From: JAVBUZ01 sp031554725
GTDB lineage: Bacteria; Bacillota; Clostridia; Lachnospirales; Lachnospiraceae
Reading direction: 5' to 3'
Assembly: GCA_031554725.1 (NCBI GenBank)
Contig: JAVBUZ010000181.1
Location: 1-6,654 of the forward strand
DNA: 6,654 nucleotides
A program made the translations under genes and the position numbers. Within the stretch, counting starts at the first letter, position 1; the number at the start of each line of letters is the position of its first letter. The notes under the pieces are model-generated. The model was not told the DNA's origin. It did not search any database and was given only the letters and a program-made list of their open reading frames with translations. This document shows, piece by piece, positions 1 to 5,912 of the stretch.

Positions 1-1916
1 TTTCCATTGGTACAACAGTTGTTCCTATCGAATGGGAAGGTTACAAAATTAATATACTGGATACACCAGGATATTTTGACTTTGTAGGAGAAGTAGAAGA
101 AGCAGTGAGTGCGGCAGGGGCAGCAATTATTGTTGTAAACGGAAAAGCTGGAGTTGAAGTAGGAACACAAAAGGCTTGGGAAATATGTGAAAAATATAAA
201 ATTCCAAGATTTATATATGTTACAGGTATGGATGTAGACAATGCTTCCTTCCGTCAGGTTGTTGAAGATATGACAGCTATGTATGGAAAGAAAATGGCAC
301 CTTTTCATTTACCAATCAGAGAGAATGAAAAGTTTGTAGGCTATGTTAATGTTATAGCAGAAACTGGTAATAGATGGCAGGGAAAAGAAGTAGTTCCTTG
401 TGATATTCCAGAATACAATAAAGCTAATTTACAAATTTGCCGTGATACATTAATTGAAGCAGTTGCAGAAACTAGTGAAGATTTTATGGAACGATACTTT
501 AATGGTGATACATTCTCAGAAGCAGAAATTAGAGCAGCTATTCGTACCAATGTATGTGACGGGACGATAGTTCCAATGAGTATGGGCTCCAATGTTTTAT
601 GTCAAGGTATTTATACATTATTAGATGATATTATTAAGTATTTACCAAGTCCAGAAAATAGAGAAGTAGCTGGAATTAATATGAAGACTAACGAAATTTA
701 TCATGCAGATTATGACTTCTCAAAGGCAAAGTCGGCATACATATGGAAGACCTTAGTGGATCCTTTCATTGGAAAATATTCATTAATCAAAGTGAATTCA
801 GGCGTACTAAAAACAGATGATTTAATATATAACGTGGATAGAGATATTGAAGAAAAAATTGGTAAGCTTTATGTGTTACAGGGTAATAAGCCAATAGAAG
901 TAAAAGAGCTTCATGCCGGTGATTTAGGAGCCTTAGCAAAGCTTACAGCAGCTAGAACAGGAAACAGCTTATCTACAAAAGCAACCACTATTAAATTCGG
1001 TAAGTTTGAAATATCTACGCCTTATACCTATAAGAGGTATAAACCCAAGGATAAAGGTGATGTAGATAAGATTTCACAGGCACTCCAGAAACTTACACAT
1101 GAAGATTTAACCTTAAAAGTAGTTAATGATCCTGAAAATAGACAGACCTTAATTTATGGAATGGGAGATCAACATATTGAAGTAGTTGCAAGTAGGTTAC
1201 TCAATGAATACAAAATTGAAATTGAGCTTACAAAACCCAAAATTGCATATAAGGAAACCATTAAGAAGACTTCAGATGTTGAATATAAGTATAAAAAACA
1301 ATCAGGTGGACATGGACAGTATGGACACGTTAAGATGAGATTTTCAGCTTCAGGAGATTTGGAAACCCCATTTACCTTTACCCAAGAGGTTGTAGGTGGA
1401 GCAGTACCCAAAAACTTCTACCCAGCAGTAGAAAAAGGACTACAAGATTCTGTTATTAAGGGACCACTAGCAGCATATCCAGTTGTTGGTGTAAAGGCGG
1501 TGCTTTATGATGGTTCTTACCATCCAGTTGACTCTTCTGAGCAAGCATTTAAAATGGCAACGATTCAAGCATTTAAAAAGGGATTTATGGAAGCAGGTCC
1601 TATTTTGCTTGAACCAATTGTATCATTAAAGGTAACCGTTCCAGATGCTTATACAGGTGATGTCATGGGAGATTTAAATAAGCGTAGAGGCCGTGTGCTT
1701 GGAATGAATCCGATTGCAGGTGGAAAACAAACGATTGAAGCGGATATACCAATGAGCTGCTTATATGGCTATTGTACGGACCTGCGTTCAATTACCGGCG
1801 GAAGAGGCGAATATTCCTACGAGTTTTCACGTTATGAGCAGGCTCCAAGTGATGTTCAGGATGCTGAAGTGGCAGCTAGAGCAGATAAAGTAGCAGTAAG
1901 TAACGAAGACGCATAA
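1..1916 (+). CDS. Elongation factor G-like GTPase paralogue (FusA2-like), 5' end outside window
   Basis: The frame is open from base 3 with no start codon in view; 637 residues are visible, so about 50-60 N-terminal residues including the P-loop are missing (EF-G proteins are about 690 aa). The EF-G domain order is clear: end of the G domain (visible residues 1 to ~218), the beta-barrel domain II, domain III (NDPENRQTLIYGMGDQHIE), domain IV (SGGHGQYGHV at 434-443, tip loop HPVDSSE from 507) and domain V (PDAYTGDVMGDLNKRRGRV). EF-G drives tRNA-mRNA translocation in the cytosol. Here the G3 motif reads DTPGYFDF (20-27) instead of DTPGHVDF, so the catalytic His is Tyr; the G4 NKxD is TGMD (74-77); the G5 GSA is GSN (195-197). 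These changes mark an EF-G-like subfamily rather than the housekeeping factor, though automated pipelines may name it fusA. Tet(M)-type ribosome protection proteins are a less likely alternative. Its role is not known from sequence. No clear intrinsic terminator follows the stop codon. Confidence 0.93.
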   Translation, partial: SIGTTVVPIEWEGYKINILDTPGYFDFVGEVEEAVSAAGAAIIVVNGKAGVEVGTQKAWEICEKYKIPRFIYVTGMDVDNASFRQVVEDMTAMYGKKMAPFHLPIRENEKFVGYVNVIAETGNRWQGKEVVPCDIPEYNKANLQICRDTLIEAVAETSEDFMERYFNGDTFSEAEIRAAIRTNVCDGTIVPMSMGSNVLCQGIYTLLDDIIKYLPSPENREVAGINMKTNEIYHADYDFSKAKSAYIWKTLVDPFIGKYSLIKVNSGVLKTDDLIYNVDRDIEEKIGKLYVLQGNKPIEVKELHAGDLGALAKLTAARTGNSLSTKATTIKFGKFEISTPYTYKRYKPKDKGDVDKISQALQKLTHEDLTLKVVNDPENRQTLIYGMGDQHIEVVASRLLNEYKIEIELTKPKIAYKETIKKTSDVEYKYKKQSGGHGQYGHVKMRFSASGDLETPFTFTQEVVGGAVPKNFYPAVEKGLQDSVIKGPLAAYPVVGVKAVLYDGSYHPVDSSEQAFKMATIQAFKKGFMEAGPILLEPIVSLKVTVPDAYTGDVMGDLNKRRGRVLGMNPIAGGKQTIEADIPMSCLYGYCTDLRSITGGRGEYSYEFSRYEQAPSDVQDAEVAARADKVAVSNEDA

Positions 1917-1921
1917 AACGC

Positions 1922-1950
1922 TTGACTTTTTTTGAACATGTGAGTAGAAT
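1922..1950 (+). promoter_or_regulatory. Sigma-A-type promoter of the leuS T-box transcript
   Basis: TTGACT at 1922-1927 and TAGAAT at 1945-1950 are separated by 17 bases, close to the TTGACA-17-TATAAT consensus. A transcript would begin near 1957, giving a leader of about 275 bases before leuS. The promoter begins only 6 bases after the stop codon of the EF-G-like gene, so leuS is a separate unit, perhaps with some readthrough from upstream. Confidence 0.75.
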
Positions 1951-1959
1951 AATCACATG
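1937..1959. repeat. Inverted repeat CATGTGA-9-TCACATG across the leuS promoter -10
   Basis: Two perfect 7-base arms (1937-1943 and 1953-1959) flank a 9-base centre that holds the TAGAAT -10 element. An outer perfect 7-base pair of arms, AACGCTT (1917-1923) and AAGCGTT (1977-1983), encloses the whole promoter. The inner repeat could be a repressor operator, or a weak hairpin in transcripts reading in from the EF-G-like gene. It is not followed by a U-tract, so it is not a convincing terminator. Function is inferred only. Confidence 0.4.
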
Positions 1960-2145
1960 CTAATTAAATTATGATAAAGCGTTGAAGAGAAGTATTAAGA
2001 GTATTATCTTTCAGAGAGCAATCGGCTGGTGTGAGGTTGTAGAAAAAGCTCCCAACTCGTCTCTGAGTTCTTTGAGTGAAACGAAGTAGTTCAAAGCGGC
2101 AGTCCCCGTTATAGGAAGATGAGTGCGTAAGTTTATCTTACGAAT

Positions 2146-2186
2146 TAGAGTGGTACCACGGAAAAATTAAAGCCCTTTCGTCTCTA
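2146..2186 (+). promoter_or_regulatory. T-box antiterminator
   Basis: TAGAG (2146-2150) pairs with CTCTA (2182-2186), and ACG (2158-2160) pairs with CGT (2179-2181). The 7-base bulge TGGTACC (2151-2157) lies between these helices and is the part that binds the tRNA acceptor end. Compared with the usual AGGGTGGNACCGCG, the A in the first helix and the A in the second are both matched by complementary bases on the 3' side. The 3' strand CGTCTCT is shared with the terminator, so the two structures exclude each other. Confidence 0.85.
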
Positions 2187-2210
2187 GATTGAGATGAAGG
2201 GGCTTATTTT
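2170..2210 (+). terminator. T-box leader terminator (conditional) before leuS
   Basis: A 15-bp stem pairs 2170-2184 with 2191-2205 around the loop TAGATT, with two G-T wobbles, followed by TTATTTTATAT. It forms when charged tRNA-Leu does not stabilise the antiterminator, ending transcription before leuS. The ATG at 2194 lies inside the 3' arm of this stem and is not a translation start. Confidence 0.9.
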
Positions 2211-2218
2211 ATATATAG

Positions 2219-2235
2219 AAAGGAAGAGAAAGATG
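2219..2235 (+). promoter_or_regulatory. leuS ribosome binding site that fixes the start at 2233
   Basis: AAAGGAAG (2219-2226) lies 6-8 bases before the ATG at 2233. The in-frame ATG at 2194 would add 13 residues (MKGLILYIERKRK), is buried in the terminator stem and has no comparable Shine-Dalgarno sequence, so 2233 is preferred. Confidence 0.85.
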
Positions 2236-4644
2236 GCACAACCTTATAATCACAGAGAAGTAGAAGAAAAATGGCAAAAAATATGGGATGATGAAAAAGC
2301 GTTTAAAACCTCAGATGACTATTCAAAACCTAAATACTATGCATTGGTAGAATTTCCATATCCATCAGGACAAGGTCTTCATGTTGGTCACCCAAGACCG
2401 TATACAGCGTTAGATATTGTTGCAAGAAAGAAAAGAATGCAGGGATATAATGTGTTATATCCAATGGGTTGGGATGCATTTGGCTTACCAACAGAAAACT
2501 ATGCAATCCAAAATCATATTCATCCAAAGATTGTTACAAAAAACAATGTAGGAAGATTTAAAGATCAGCTTCATTCCTTAGGTTATTCTTTTGATTGGGA
2601 TAGAGAAATCAATACTACAGATACAGAGTATTACAAATGGACACAGTGGATATTTTTGAAATTGTTTAAAGCAGGTTTGGCATATAAAACAGAAATGCCA
2701 ATTAACTGGTGTACCTCATGCAAAGTTGGGCTAGCTAACGAAGAGGTAGTTAATGGCGTTTGTGAACGTTGCAATTCTGAAGTAGTAAGAAAAGTAAAAA
2801 GTCAGTGGATGTTAAAAATTACTGAATACGCGGATAAATTAATTCAAGATTTGGATACTGTTGACTATATTGAACGAGTAAAAGTGTCACAAAAAAACTG
2901 GATTGGTAAATCAGAAGGTGCAGAAGTAGATTTTGCTATTGTTGGAAAAGATGAAAAGCTAAGAATATATACAACAAGACCAGATACTTTATTTGGTGCA
3001 ACTTATATGGTTTTATCACCAGAACATCCAATGCTAGATAAATATAGTACAGATATCAAAAATTGGGATGCTATTTTAGAATATCGAAACATGGCAGCTA
3101 AAAAATCCGATTTTGAACGTACAGAGCTTGCAAAAGAAAAAACTGGTGTACAGATTGAAGGCTTAAAGGCGGTAAATCCAGTAAACGGAAAAGAAATTCC
3201 AATTTGGATTTCTGACTATGTATTAATGACATATGGTACTGGTGCAATTATGGCAGTACCTGCACATGATGAAAGAGACTGGGAATTTGCAAAGAAATTT
3301 GATATGCCAATTATTGAAGTTGTTGCAGGAAGCCCTGTTAGTGTACAGGAAGCAGTATTCACTGATGTAGCAACAGGAACCTTAGTAAATTCTGATTTCT
3401 TAAATGGTCTTTCGGTTGCAGATGCAAAAGATAAAATTATTCTTTTCTTAGAAGAAAAAGAAATTGGAACCAAGAAAACAAACTTCAAGTTGAGAGACTG
3501 GGTATTTTCAAGACAGCGTTACTGGGGAGAACCAATTCCAATTGTAAAATGTGAGAAGTGTGGCTATGTTCCTCTTGACGAAAGTCAGCTACCATTAGAG
3601 TTGCCAGAGGTGGAAAGCTATATGCCAACTGATAATGGTGAGTCGCCTTTAGCAGCAATGGATGAATGGGTAAATACAACCTGTCCTTGCTGTGGTGGAG
3701 CTGCCAAAAGAGAAACAGATACTATGCCACAGTGGGCTGGATCATCTTGGTATTTCTTGAGATATACAGATCCTTTAAATACAAAAGAACTTGCCAGCAA
3801 GGAAGCGCTAGAATACTGGATGCCAGTTGATTGGTATAATGGTGGTATGGAACATACTACATTACACTTACTTTATTCTAGATTCTGGCACAAGTTCCTA
3901 TACGATGAAAAAGTAGTAGCTTGTCCTGAACCTTATCAAAAACGTACCTCTCATGGAATGATATTAGGCTCAAATGGAGAAAAAATGTCAAAATCCAGAG
4001 GAAATGTTGTTAATCCAGATGATATAGTACGCGAATATGGTGCAGATACACTTCGTTCATATGAAATGTTTATTGGAGCCTTTGACTTAAGTGCCTCTTG
4101 GTCAGAGGATGGTGTAAAGGGCTGTAGACGTTTCTTGGATCGTGTATGGAAACTACAGGATATGCTTGTAGATGGAGATGACTATAGTAAAGATTTAGAG
4201 ACTAAGATGCATCAAACCATCAAAAAAGTAAGCTATGACTTTGAAAACCTAAAATATAATACAGCGATAGCTGCTATGATGGCATTAATCAATGATTTTT
4301 ACAAGAAAAATCAAGTAACCTATGGAGAATATAAAACCTTGCTTGCTTTGCTTAATCCGGTAGCGCCTCATATTACAGAGGAACTGTGGACATTGGCAGG
4401 CTTTGGGGGTAAGGTATATCAGTCAACCTGGCCAGAATATGACGAGGCCAAAACCGTAGAGTCTACCATTGAAATTGCAGTTCAGGTCAATGGAAAAATC
4501 AAAGCACAGATTATGATTGAAAAAGAAGAGGATAAGGATAGTGTTATCCAAAAGGCTAGAGAAGCACTTAGCGACAAGCTAGAAGGAACTATAGTCAAAG
4601 AAATTTATGTACCAGGAAGAATTGTTAACATTGTAGTAAAATAG
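2233..4644 (+). CDS. leuS: Leucyl-tRNA synthetase (LeuRS), class I
   Basis: Cytosolic enzyme that charges tRNA-Leu with leucine using ATP. The protein is complete at 803 aa, the usual bacterial length. The HIGH-type signature is HVGHPRPYT (50-58), and KMSKS is at 584-588 in the second half of the Rossmann catalytic fold. A cysteine cluster (C160, C163, C177, C180) and a second one (C440, C443, C484, C487) are probable zinc sites. The CP1 editing domain, which hydrolyses mischarged tRNA-Leu, shows TTRPDTLFGA (247-256) and AVPAHDERD (341-349). The tRNA-contacting motif WAGSSWYFLRY follows at 501-511, and the C-terminal part has the anticodon-binding helices (NPVAPHITEELW) and a small terminal domain ending VPGRIVNIVVK. 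No key residue is missing. Expression is controlled by the leucine T-box directly upstream. The gene ends 1 base before a strong terminator, so it is probably monocistronic. Confidence 0.98.
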   Translation: MAQPYNHREVEEKWQKIWDDEKAFKTSDDYSKPKYYALVEFPYPSGQGLHVGHPRPYTALDIVARKKRMQGYNVLYPMGWDAFGLPTENYAIQNHIHPKIVTKNNVGRFKDQLHSLGYSFDWDREINTTDTEYYKWTQWIFLKLFKAGLAYKTEMPINWCTSCKVGLANEEVVNGVCERCNSEVVRKVKSQWMLKITEYADKLIQDLDTVDYIERVKVSQKNWIGKSEGAEVDFAIVGKDEKLRIYTTRPDTLFGATYMVLSPEHPMLDKYSTDIKNWDAILEYRNMAAKKSDFERTELAKEKTGVQIEGLKAVNPVNGKEIPIWISDYVLMTYGTGAIMAVPAHDERDWEFAKKFDMPIIEVVAGSPVSVQEAVFTDVATGTLVNSDFLNGLSVADAKDKIILFLEEKEIGTKKTNFKLRDWVFSRQRYWGEPIPIVKCEKCGYVPLDESQLPLELPEVESYMPTDNGESPLAAMDEWVNTTCPCCGGAAKRETDTMPQWAGSSWYFLRYTDPLNTKELASKEALEYWMPVDWYNGGMEHTTLHLLYSRFWHKFLYDEKVVACPEPYQKRTSHGMILGSNGEKMSKSRGNVVNPDDIVREYGADTLRSYEMFIGAFDLSASWSEDGVKGCRRFLDRVWKLQDMLVDGDDYSKDLETKMHQTIKKVSYDFENLKYNTAIAAMMALINDFYKKNQVTYGEYKTLLALLNPVAPHITEELWTLAGFGGKVYQSTWPEYDEAKTVESTIEIAVQVNGKIKAQIMIEKEEDKDSVIQKAREALSDKLEGTIVKEIYVPGRIVNIVVK

Positions 4645-4678
4645 AAAAAAGGCGTCACGTTAGCGTGATGCCTTTTTT
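4645..4678. terminator. Bidirectional intrinsic terminator between leuS and the 90-aa gene
   Basis: A 15-bp stem (4645-4659 with 4664-4678, loop TTAG) has the core GGCGTCACG/CGTGATGCC with one G-T pair. It is flanked by A6 on one side and T6 on the other, so each strand has a U-tract after the hairpin. It directly follows the leuS stop codon. On the minus strand the stop codon of the 90-aa gene (4660-4662) falls in the loop, so that gene's last codons form one arm. Confidence 0.92.
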
Positions 4679-4932
4679 ATGATTTCATCAATTTTTTTCA
4701 GCTCATCAGGTGTGCTGTGTTTTTTGATGGCGGCAATTACCGTAGATACTTCGTTAGAAGAAAAGGTAATGTTTTTTGATTTTGCTTGTGCAGCAATCGC
4801 CATCACATGAGACATCATCTCTTTTTGAGATTTTCCTTGTCCGCTAGAAAGCAGGCCGCCAAGAAATTCTAATTTCGCCTCGTCTATGTCACTTACTAAT
4901 GGATCTGTCATCCAAACTGGTTTTTCTGCCAT
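4660..4932 (-). CDS. Small helical protein of unknown function (90 aa)
   Basis: I do not recognise a named family. The start is supported by a full AGGAGG (4939-4944, read on the minus strand) 6 bases before the ATG. The 90-residue product is soluble-looking, with no signal peptide or membrane segment. It opens with MAEKPVWMTDPLV, then appears mostly helical. A Gly/Ser-rich turn (LLSSGQGKSQ, 27-36) precedes a Met-containing helix (39-50), and the end is Lys-rich (STPDELKKIDEIIKKA, 73-88). No catalytic motif is evident. It lies 20 bases after the 148-aa gene and is probably the last gene of the same transcript, ending in the shared terminator. The good ribosome binding site and tight operon spacing argue that it is a real gene. 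I believe similar pairs occur in Lachnospiraceae genomes, but that is from memory and unverified. Confidence 0.85.
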   Translation of the reverse strand: MAEKPVWMTDPLVSDIDEAKLEFLGGLLSSGQGKSQKEMMSHVMAIAAQAKSKNITFSSNEVSTVIAAIKKHSTPDELKKIDEIIKKASR

Positions 4933-4952
4933 TATTTACCTCCTAATATTGG

Positions 4953-5399
4953 TCAATTATTATTAAGATTAGAGAACATATCAAACATTTGAGAGGTGTC
5001 AGCGCCAAAAAGGCCAGATAGCATTTCGGGATTTAAACCGCCGCCTTCGCCCTCTGGGAACATCTCTTTCATCATAGTAACCATTTCCATCATTTCCTGA
5101 TAATTTTTAAAGTTTGCAAACATTTGCTCCATCTGTTCCATTTTTTGTCGTTCACCAGTAGAACAGTAGGGCTTAAGTTCTTTGCAAATATCTTCGGTAT
5201 TACCAGTGGGAAAAGGAGGGAAAGGATTCGTTTTGAAGTAATTCATAGTATATTGCAGCTCCAAATATTTTATATACACAGCAATATGCTTCTGTTTTGA
5301 GGCATCAAAAAAAGGCATGATAATTTTTAGTTTTTGTATATGGTTGTTTGTAAAAAGGGTGTCGAAAGCTAATACCTTATCATGCTCAGAATGACTCAT
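4953..5399 (-). CDS. Met-rich protein of unknown function (148 aa)
   Basis: No named family is recognised. I start it at the ATG at 5399 (MSHSEHDKVL), because AAAGGAC lies just upstream; an in-frame ATG at 5417 would add six residues but has no Shine-Dalgarno sequence. Residues 1-55 look helical and contain HDKVLAFDTLFTNNHIQKLK. A Pro-rich linker follows (NPFPPFPTGN, 58-67), then a two-cysteine segment (C72, C79). Residues 84-114 form a probable long Met/Glu/Gln-rich amphipathic helix. A Gly run (117-121) leads to a tail, LSGLFGADTSQMFDMFSNL, ending in three Asn. Twelve Met occur between 87 and 141. There is no signal peptide or membrane segment. A Met-rich amphipathic surface could bind hydrophobic partners or metal, but nothing decides between these. 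It is the first gene of a probable two-gene operon with the 90-aa gene. Confidence 0.85.
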   Translation of the reverse strand: MSHSEHDKVLAFDTLFTNNHIQKLKIIMPFFDASKQKHIAVYIKYLELQYTMNYFKTNPFPPFPTGNTEDICKELKPYCSTGERQKMEQMEQMFANFKNYQEMMEMVTMMKEMFPEGEGGGLNPEMLSGLFGADTSQMFDMFSNLNNN

Positions 5400-5442
5400 T
5401 TTTTGTCCTTTCTGCATAGAGATAAAATGCAGTTATTAGTTA

Positions 5443-5471
5443 ATCATATGCTAAATATATTTGTGATATGA
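5443..5471 (-). promoter_or_regulatory. Possible sigma-E-like promoter for the 148-aa/90-aa operon
   Basis: On the minus strand TCATATC (5465-5471) is followed after 14 bases by CATATGAT (5443-5450). This resembles the B. subtilis mother-cell sigma-E pattern (KMATATT, 14-15 bases, CATACAMT), with mismatches. The same CATATGAT contains TATGAT, which could serve as a sigma-A -10, but no good -35 accompanies it. The sequence is AT-rich, so a chance match is quite possible. Confidence 0.3.
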
Positions 5472-5494
5472 AAATAGGCTCCTTGCGGAGCCTA
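5471..5494 (-). terminator. Intrinsic terminator after the 74-aa Cys-rich gene
   Basis: On the minus strand TAGGCTCC (5487-5494) pairs with GGAGCCTA (5475-5482) around a GCAA tetraloop, followed by TTTT (5471-5474). The U-tract is short, so some readthrough into the 148-aa gene is possible. The plus strand has no U-tract after the hairpin, which fixes the direction. Confidence 0.75.
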
Positions 5495-5512
5495 AAATTT
5501 GCTAAATAATAT

Positions 5513-5737
5513 TTAGCAGCAGGAATTACCATTTCCACAGATGCAGGAAAGAAGAAGAATCCAGATAAGTGCGTCACAACCATTGTTATTTCCGCCACAG
5601 TTATTTCCACCGAAGCCGCCGAAACCACTATCATTTCCTCCACACATGCATAGTAATAGGATAATCCAGATGAAATTGCCGCATCCATTTGATGCGTTGT
5701 TGTTGCAACCACAATTTGTAGCTGTTAATTCGCTCAT
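5513..5737 (-). CDS. Cys/Gly/Asn-rich small protein with an internal duplication (74 aa)
   Basis: Function unknown. The start is supported by GGAGG (5746-5750, minus strand) 8 bases before the ATG. The 74 residues include 11 Cys, 15 Gly and 14 Asn. Two related units, spaced 35 residues apart, each run Asn-Gly-Cys, then a short hydrophobic core (FIWIILLLCMC at 22-32, LIWILLLSCIC at 57-67), then Gly/Asn. Between them is a glycine-rich linker (GFGGFGGNNCGGNNNG, 38-53). The protein ends in Cys-Cys. The hydrophobic cores are short for a membrane span, and there is no signal peptide. The composition suggests a cross-linked or aggregating structural protein, for example of the spore envelope, but this is inference. 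Proteins of this look in Clostridia are, from memory, sometimes auto-labelled chorion class high-cysteine proteins, a composition-based name without functional meaning. A terminator follows 19 bases after the stop codon. Confidence 0.85.
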   Translation of the reverse strand: MSELTATNCGCNNNASNGCGNFIWIILLLCMCGGNDSGFGGFGGNNCGGNNNGCDALIWILLLSCICGNGNSCC

Positions 5738-5767
5738 TTATGTTGCCTCCAAATTTTATTTATGCTT

Positions 5768-5795
5768 TATCTTATGATGTATAGCTTGGCAATGT
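5768..5795 (-). promoter_or_regulatory. Possible sigma-K-like promoter for the 74-aa Cys-rich gene
   Basis: On the minus strand CATAAGATA (5768-5776) matches the sigma-K -10 pattern CATANNNTA, with an AC (5794-5795) 17 bases upstream as its minimal -35. The predicted start near 5760 would leave a short leader holding the GGAGG site. A sigma-A alternative with TTGCCA as the -35 has only a poor -10. The motif is short and the region is AT-rich, so the call is tentative. Confidence 0.33.
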
Positions 5796-5851
5796 TTCCA
5801 CATTTTTCTAAAATATGAAAAAAATATTTGCAAAATATCGAGACAAAATAA

Positions 5852-5894
5852 TTGATTATATTTCAAGATATAGTAAAATAGAACTGAATATAAT
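5852..5894 (+). promoter_or_regulatory. Candidate promoter(s) for the sortase gene
   Basis: TTGATT (5852-5857) and TAAAAT (5874-5879) are 16 bases apart and form a plausible sigma-A promoter. A perfect TATAAT follows at 5889-5894, but without a good -35. One of the two probably starts the sortase transcript. The flanking sequence 5777-5851 is AT-rich with no gene. Confidence 0.45.
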
Positions 5895-5912
5895 AATACA
5901 ATTGGGATAACT

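Larger units (their letters stand above)
1984..2210 (+). promoter_or_regulatory. T-box riboswitch leader, leucine-specific, upstream of leuS
   Basis: A T-box leader senses uncharged tRNA and lets transcription continue when charging is low. Stem I starts at CAGAG (2012-2016), which pairs with CTCTG (2061-2065). An inner stem pairs 2018-2023 with 2035-2040 around a GGCTGGTG loop, giving a compact stem I. The likely specifier is CTC at 2049-2051, a leucine codon. Further hairpins are 2070-2075/2091-2096, CGG/CCG around 2097-2108 followed by the conserved CCGTTA (2106-2111), and an extra 6-bp hairpin CGTAAG/CTTACG (2126-2131/2137-2142). The T-box sequence is AGAGTGGTACCACG at 2147-2160. Its TGGT bulge would pair with ACCA, consistent with the A discriminator of tRNA-Leu. 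The downstream gene is leuS, which agrees with the specifier. A second CTC at 2056-2058 makes the exact specifier position less certain. The 5' boundary of the element is approximate. Confidence 0.93.

Noticed and set aside
341..592. Minus-strand open frames within the EF-G-like and leuS genes
   Set aside because: They are antisense shadows of well supported coding regions without ribosome binding sites; the other minus-strand frames at 1169-1411, 2330-2527 and 3216-3800 are the same.
1937..1959. CRP-like site TGTGA/TCACA upstream of leuS
   Set aside because: The half-sites are 9 bases apart rather than the 6 needed for CRP, and cAMP-CRP control is not expected in this type of organism.
2194..2232. 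An upstream ATG that would extend LeuRS by 13 residues
   Set aside because: It lies in the 3' arm of the T-box terminator and has no Shine-Dalgarno sequence. The ATG at 2233 has AAAGGAAG and starts the normal LeuRS N-terminus.
5400..5417. An upstream ATG that would add MQKGQK to the 148-aa protein
   Set aside because: No ribosome binding site precedes it, and its codons contain the AAAGGAC that serves the ATG at 5399.
5501..5517. Palindrome GCTAAAT-AAT-ATTTAGC at the end of the Cys-rich gene
   Set aside because: AT-rich, with only two G-C pairs, overlaps the stop codon and has no U-tract. The stronger hairpin at 5475-5494 explains termination.
5541..5777. Plus-strand open frame of 78 codons opposite the Cys-rich gene
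   Set aside because: No ribosome binding site, low-complexity Pro/Leu translation, and it is antisense to a better supported gene.
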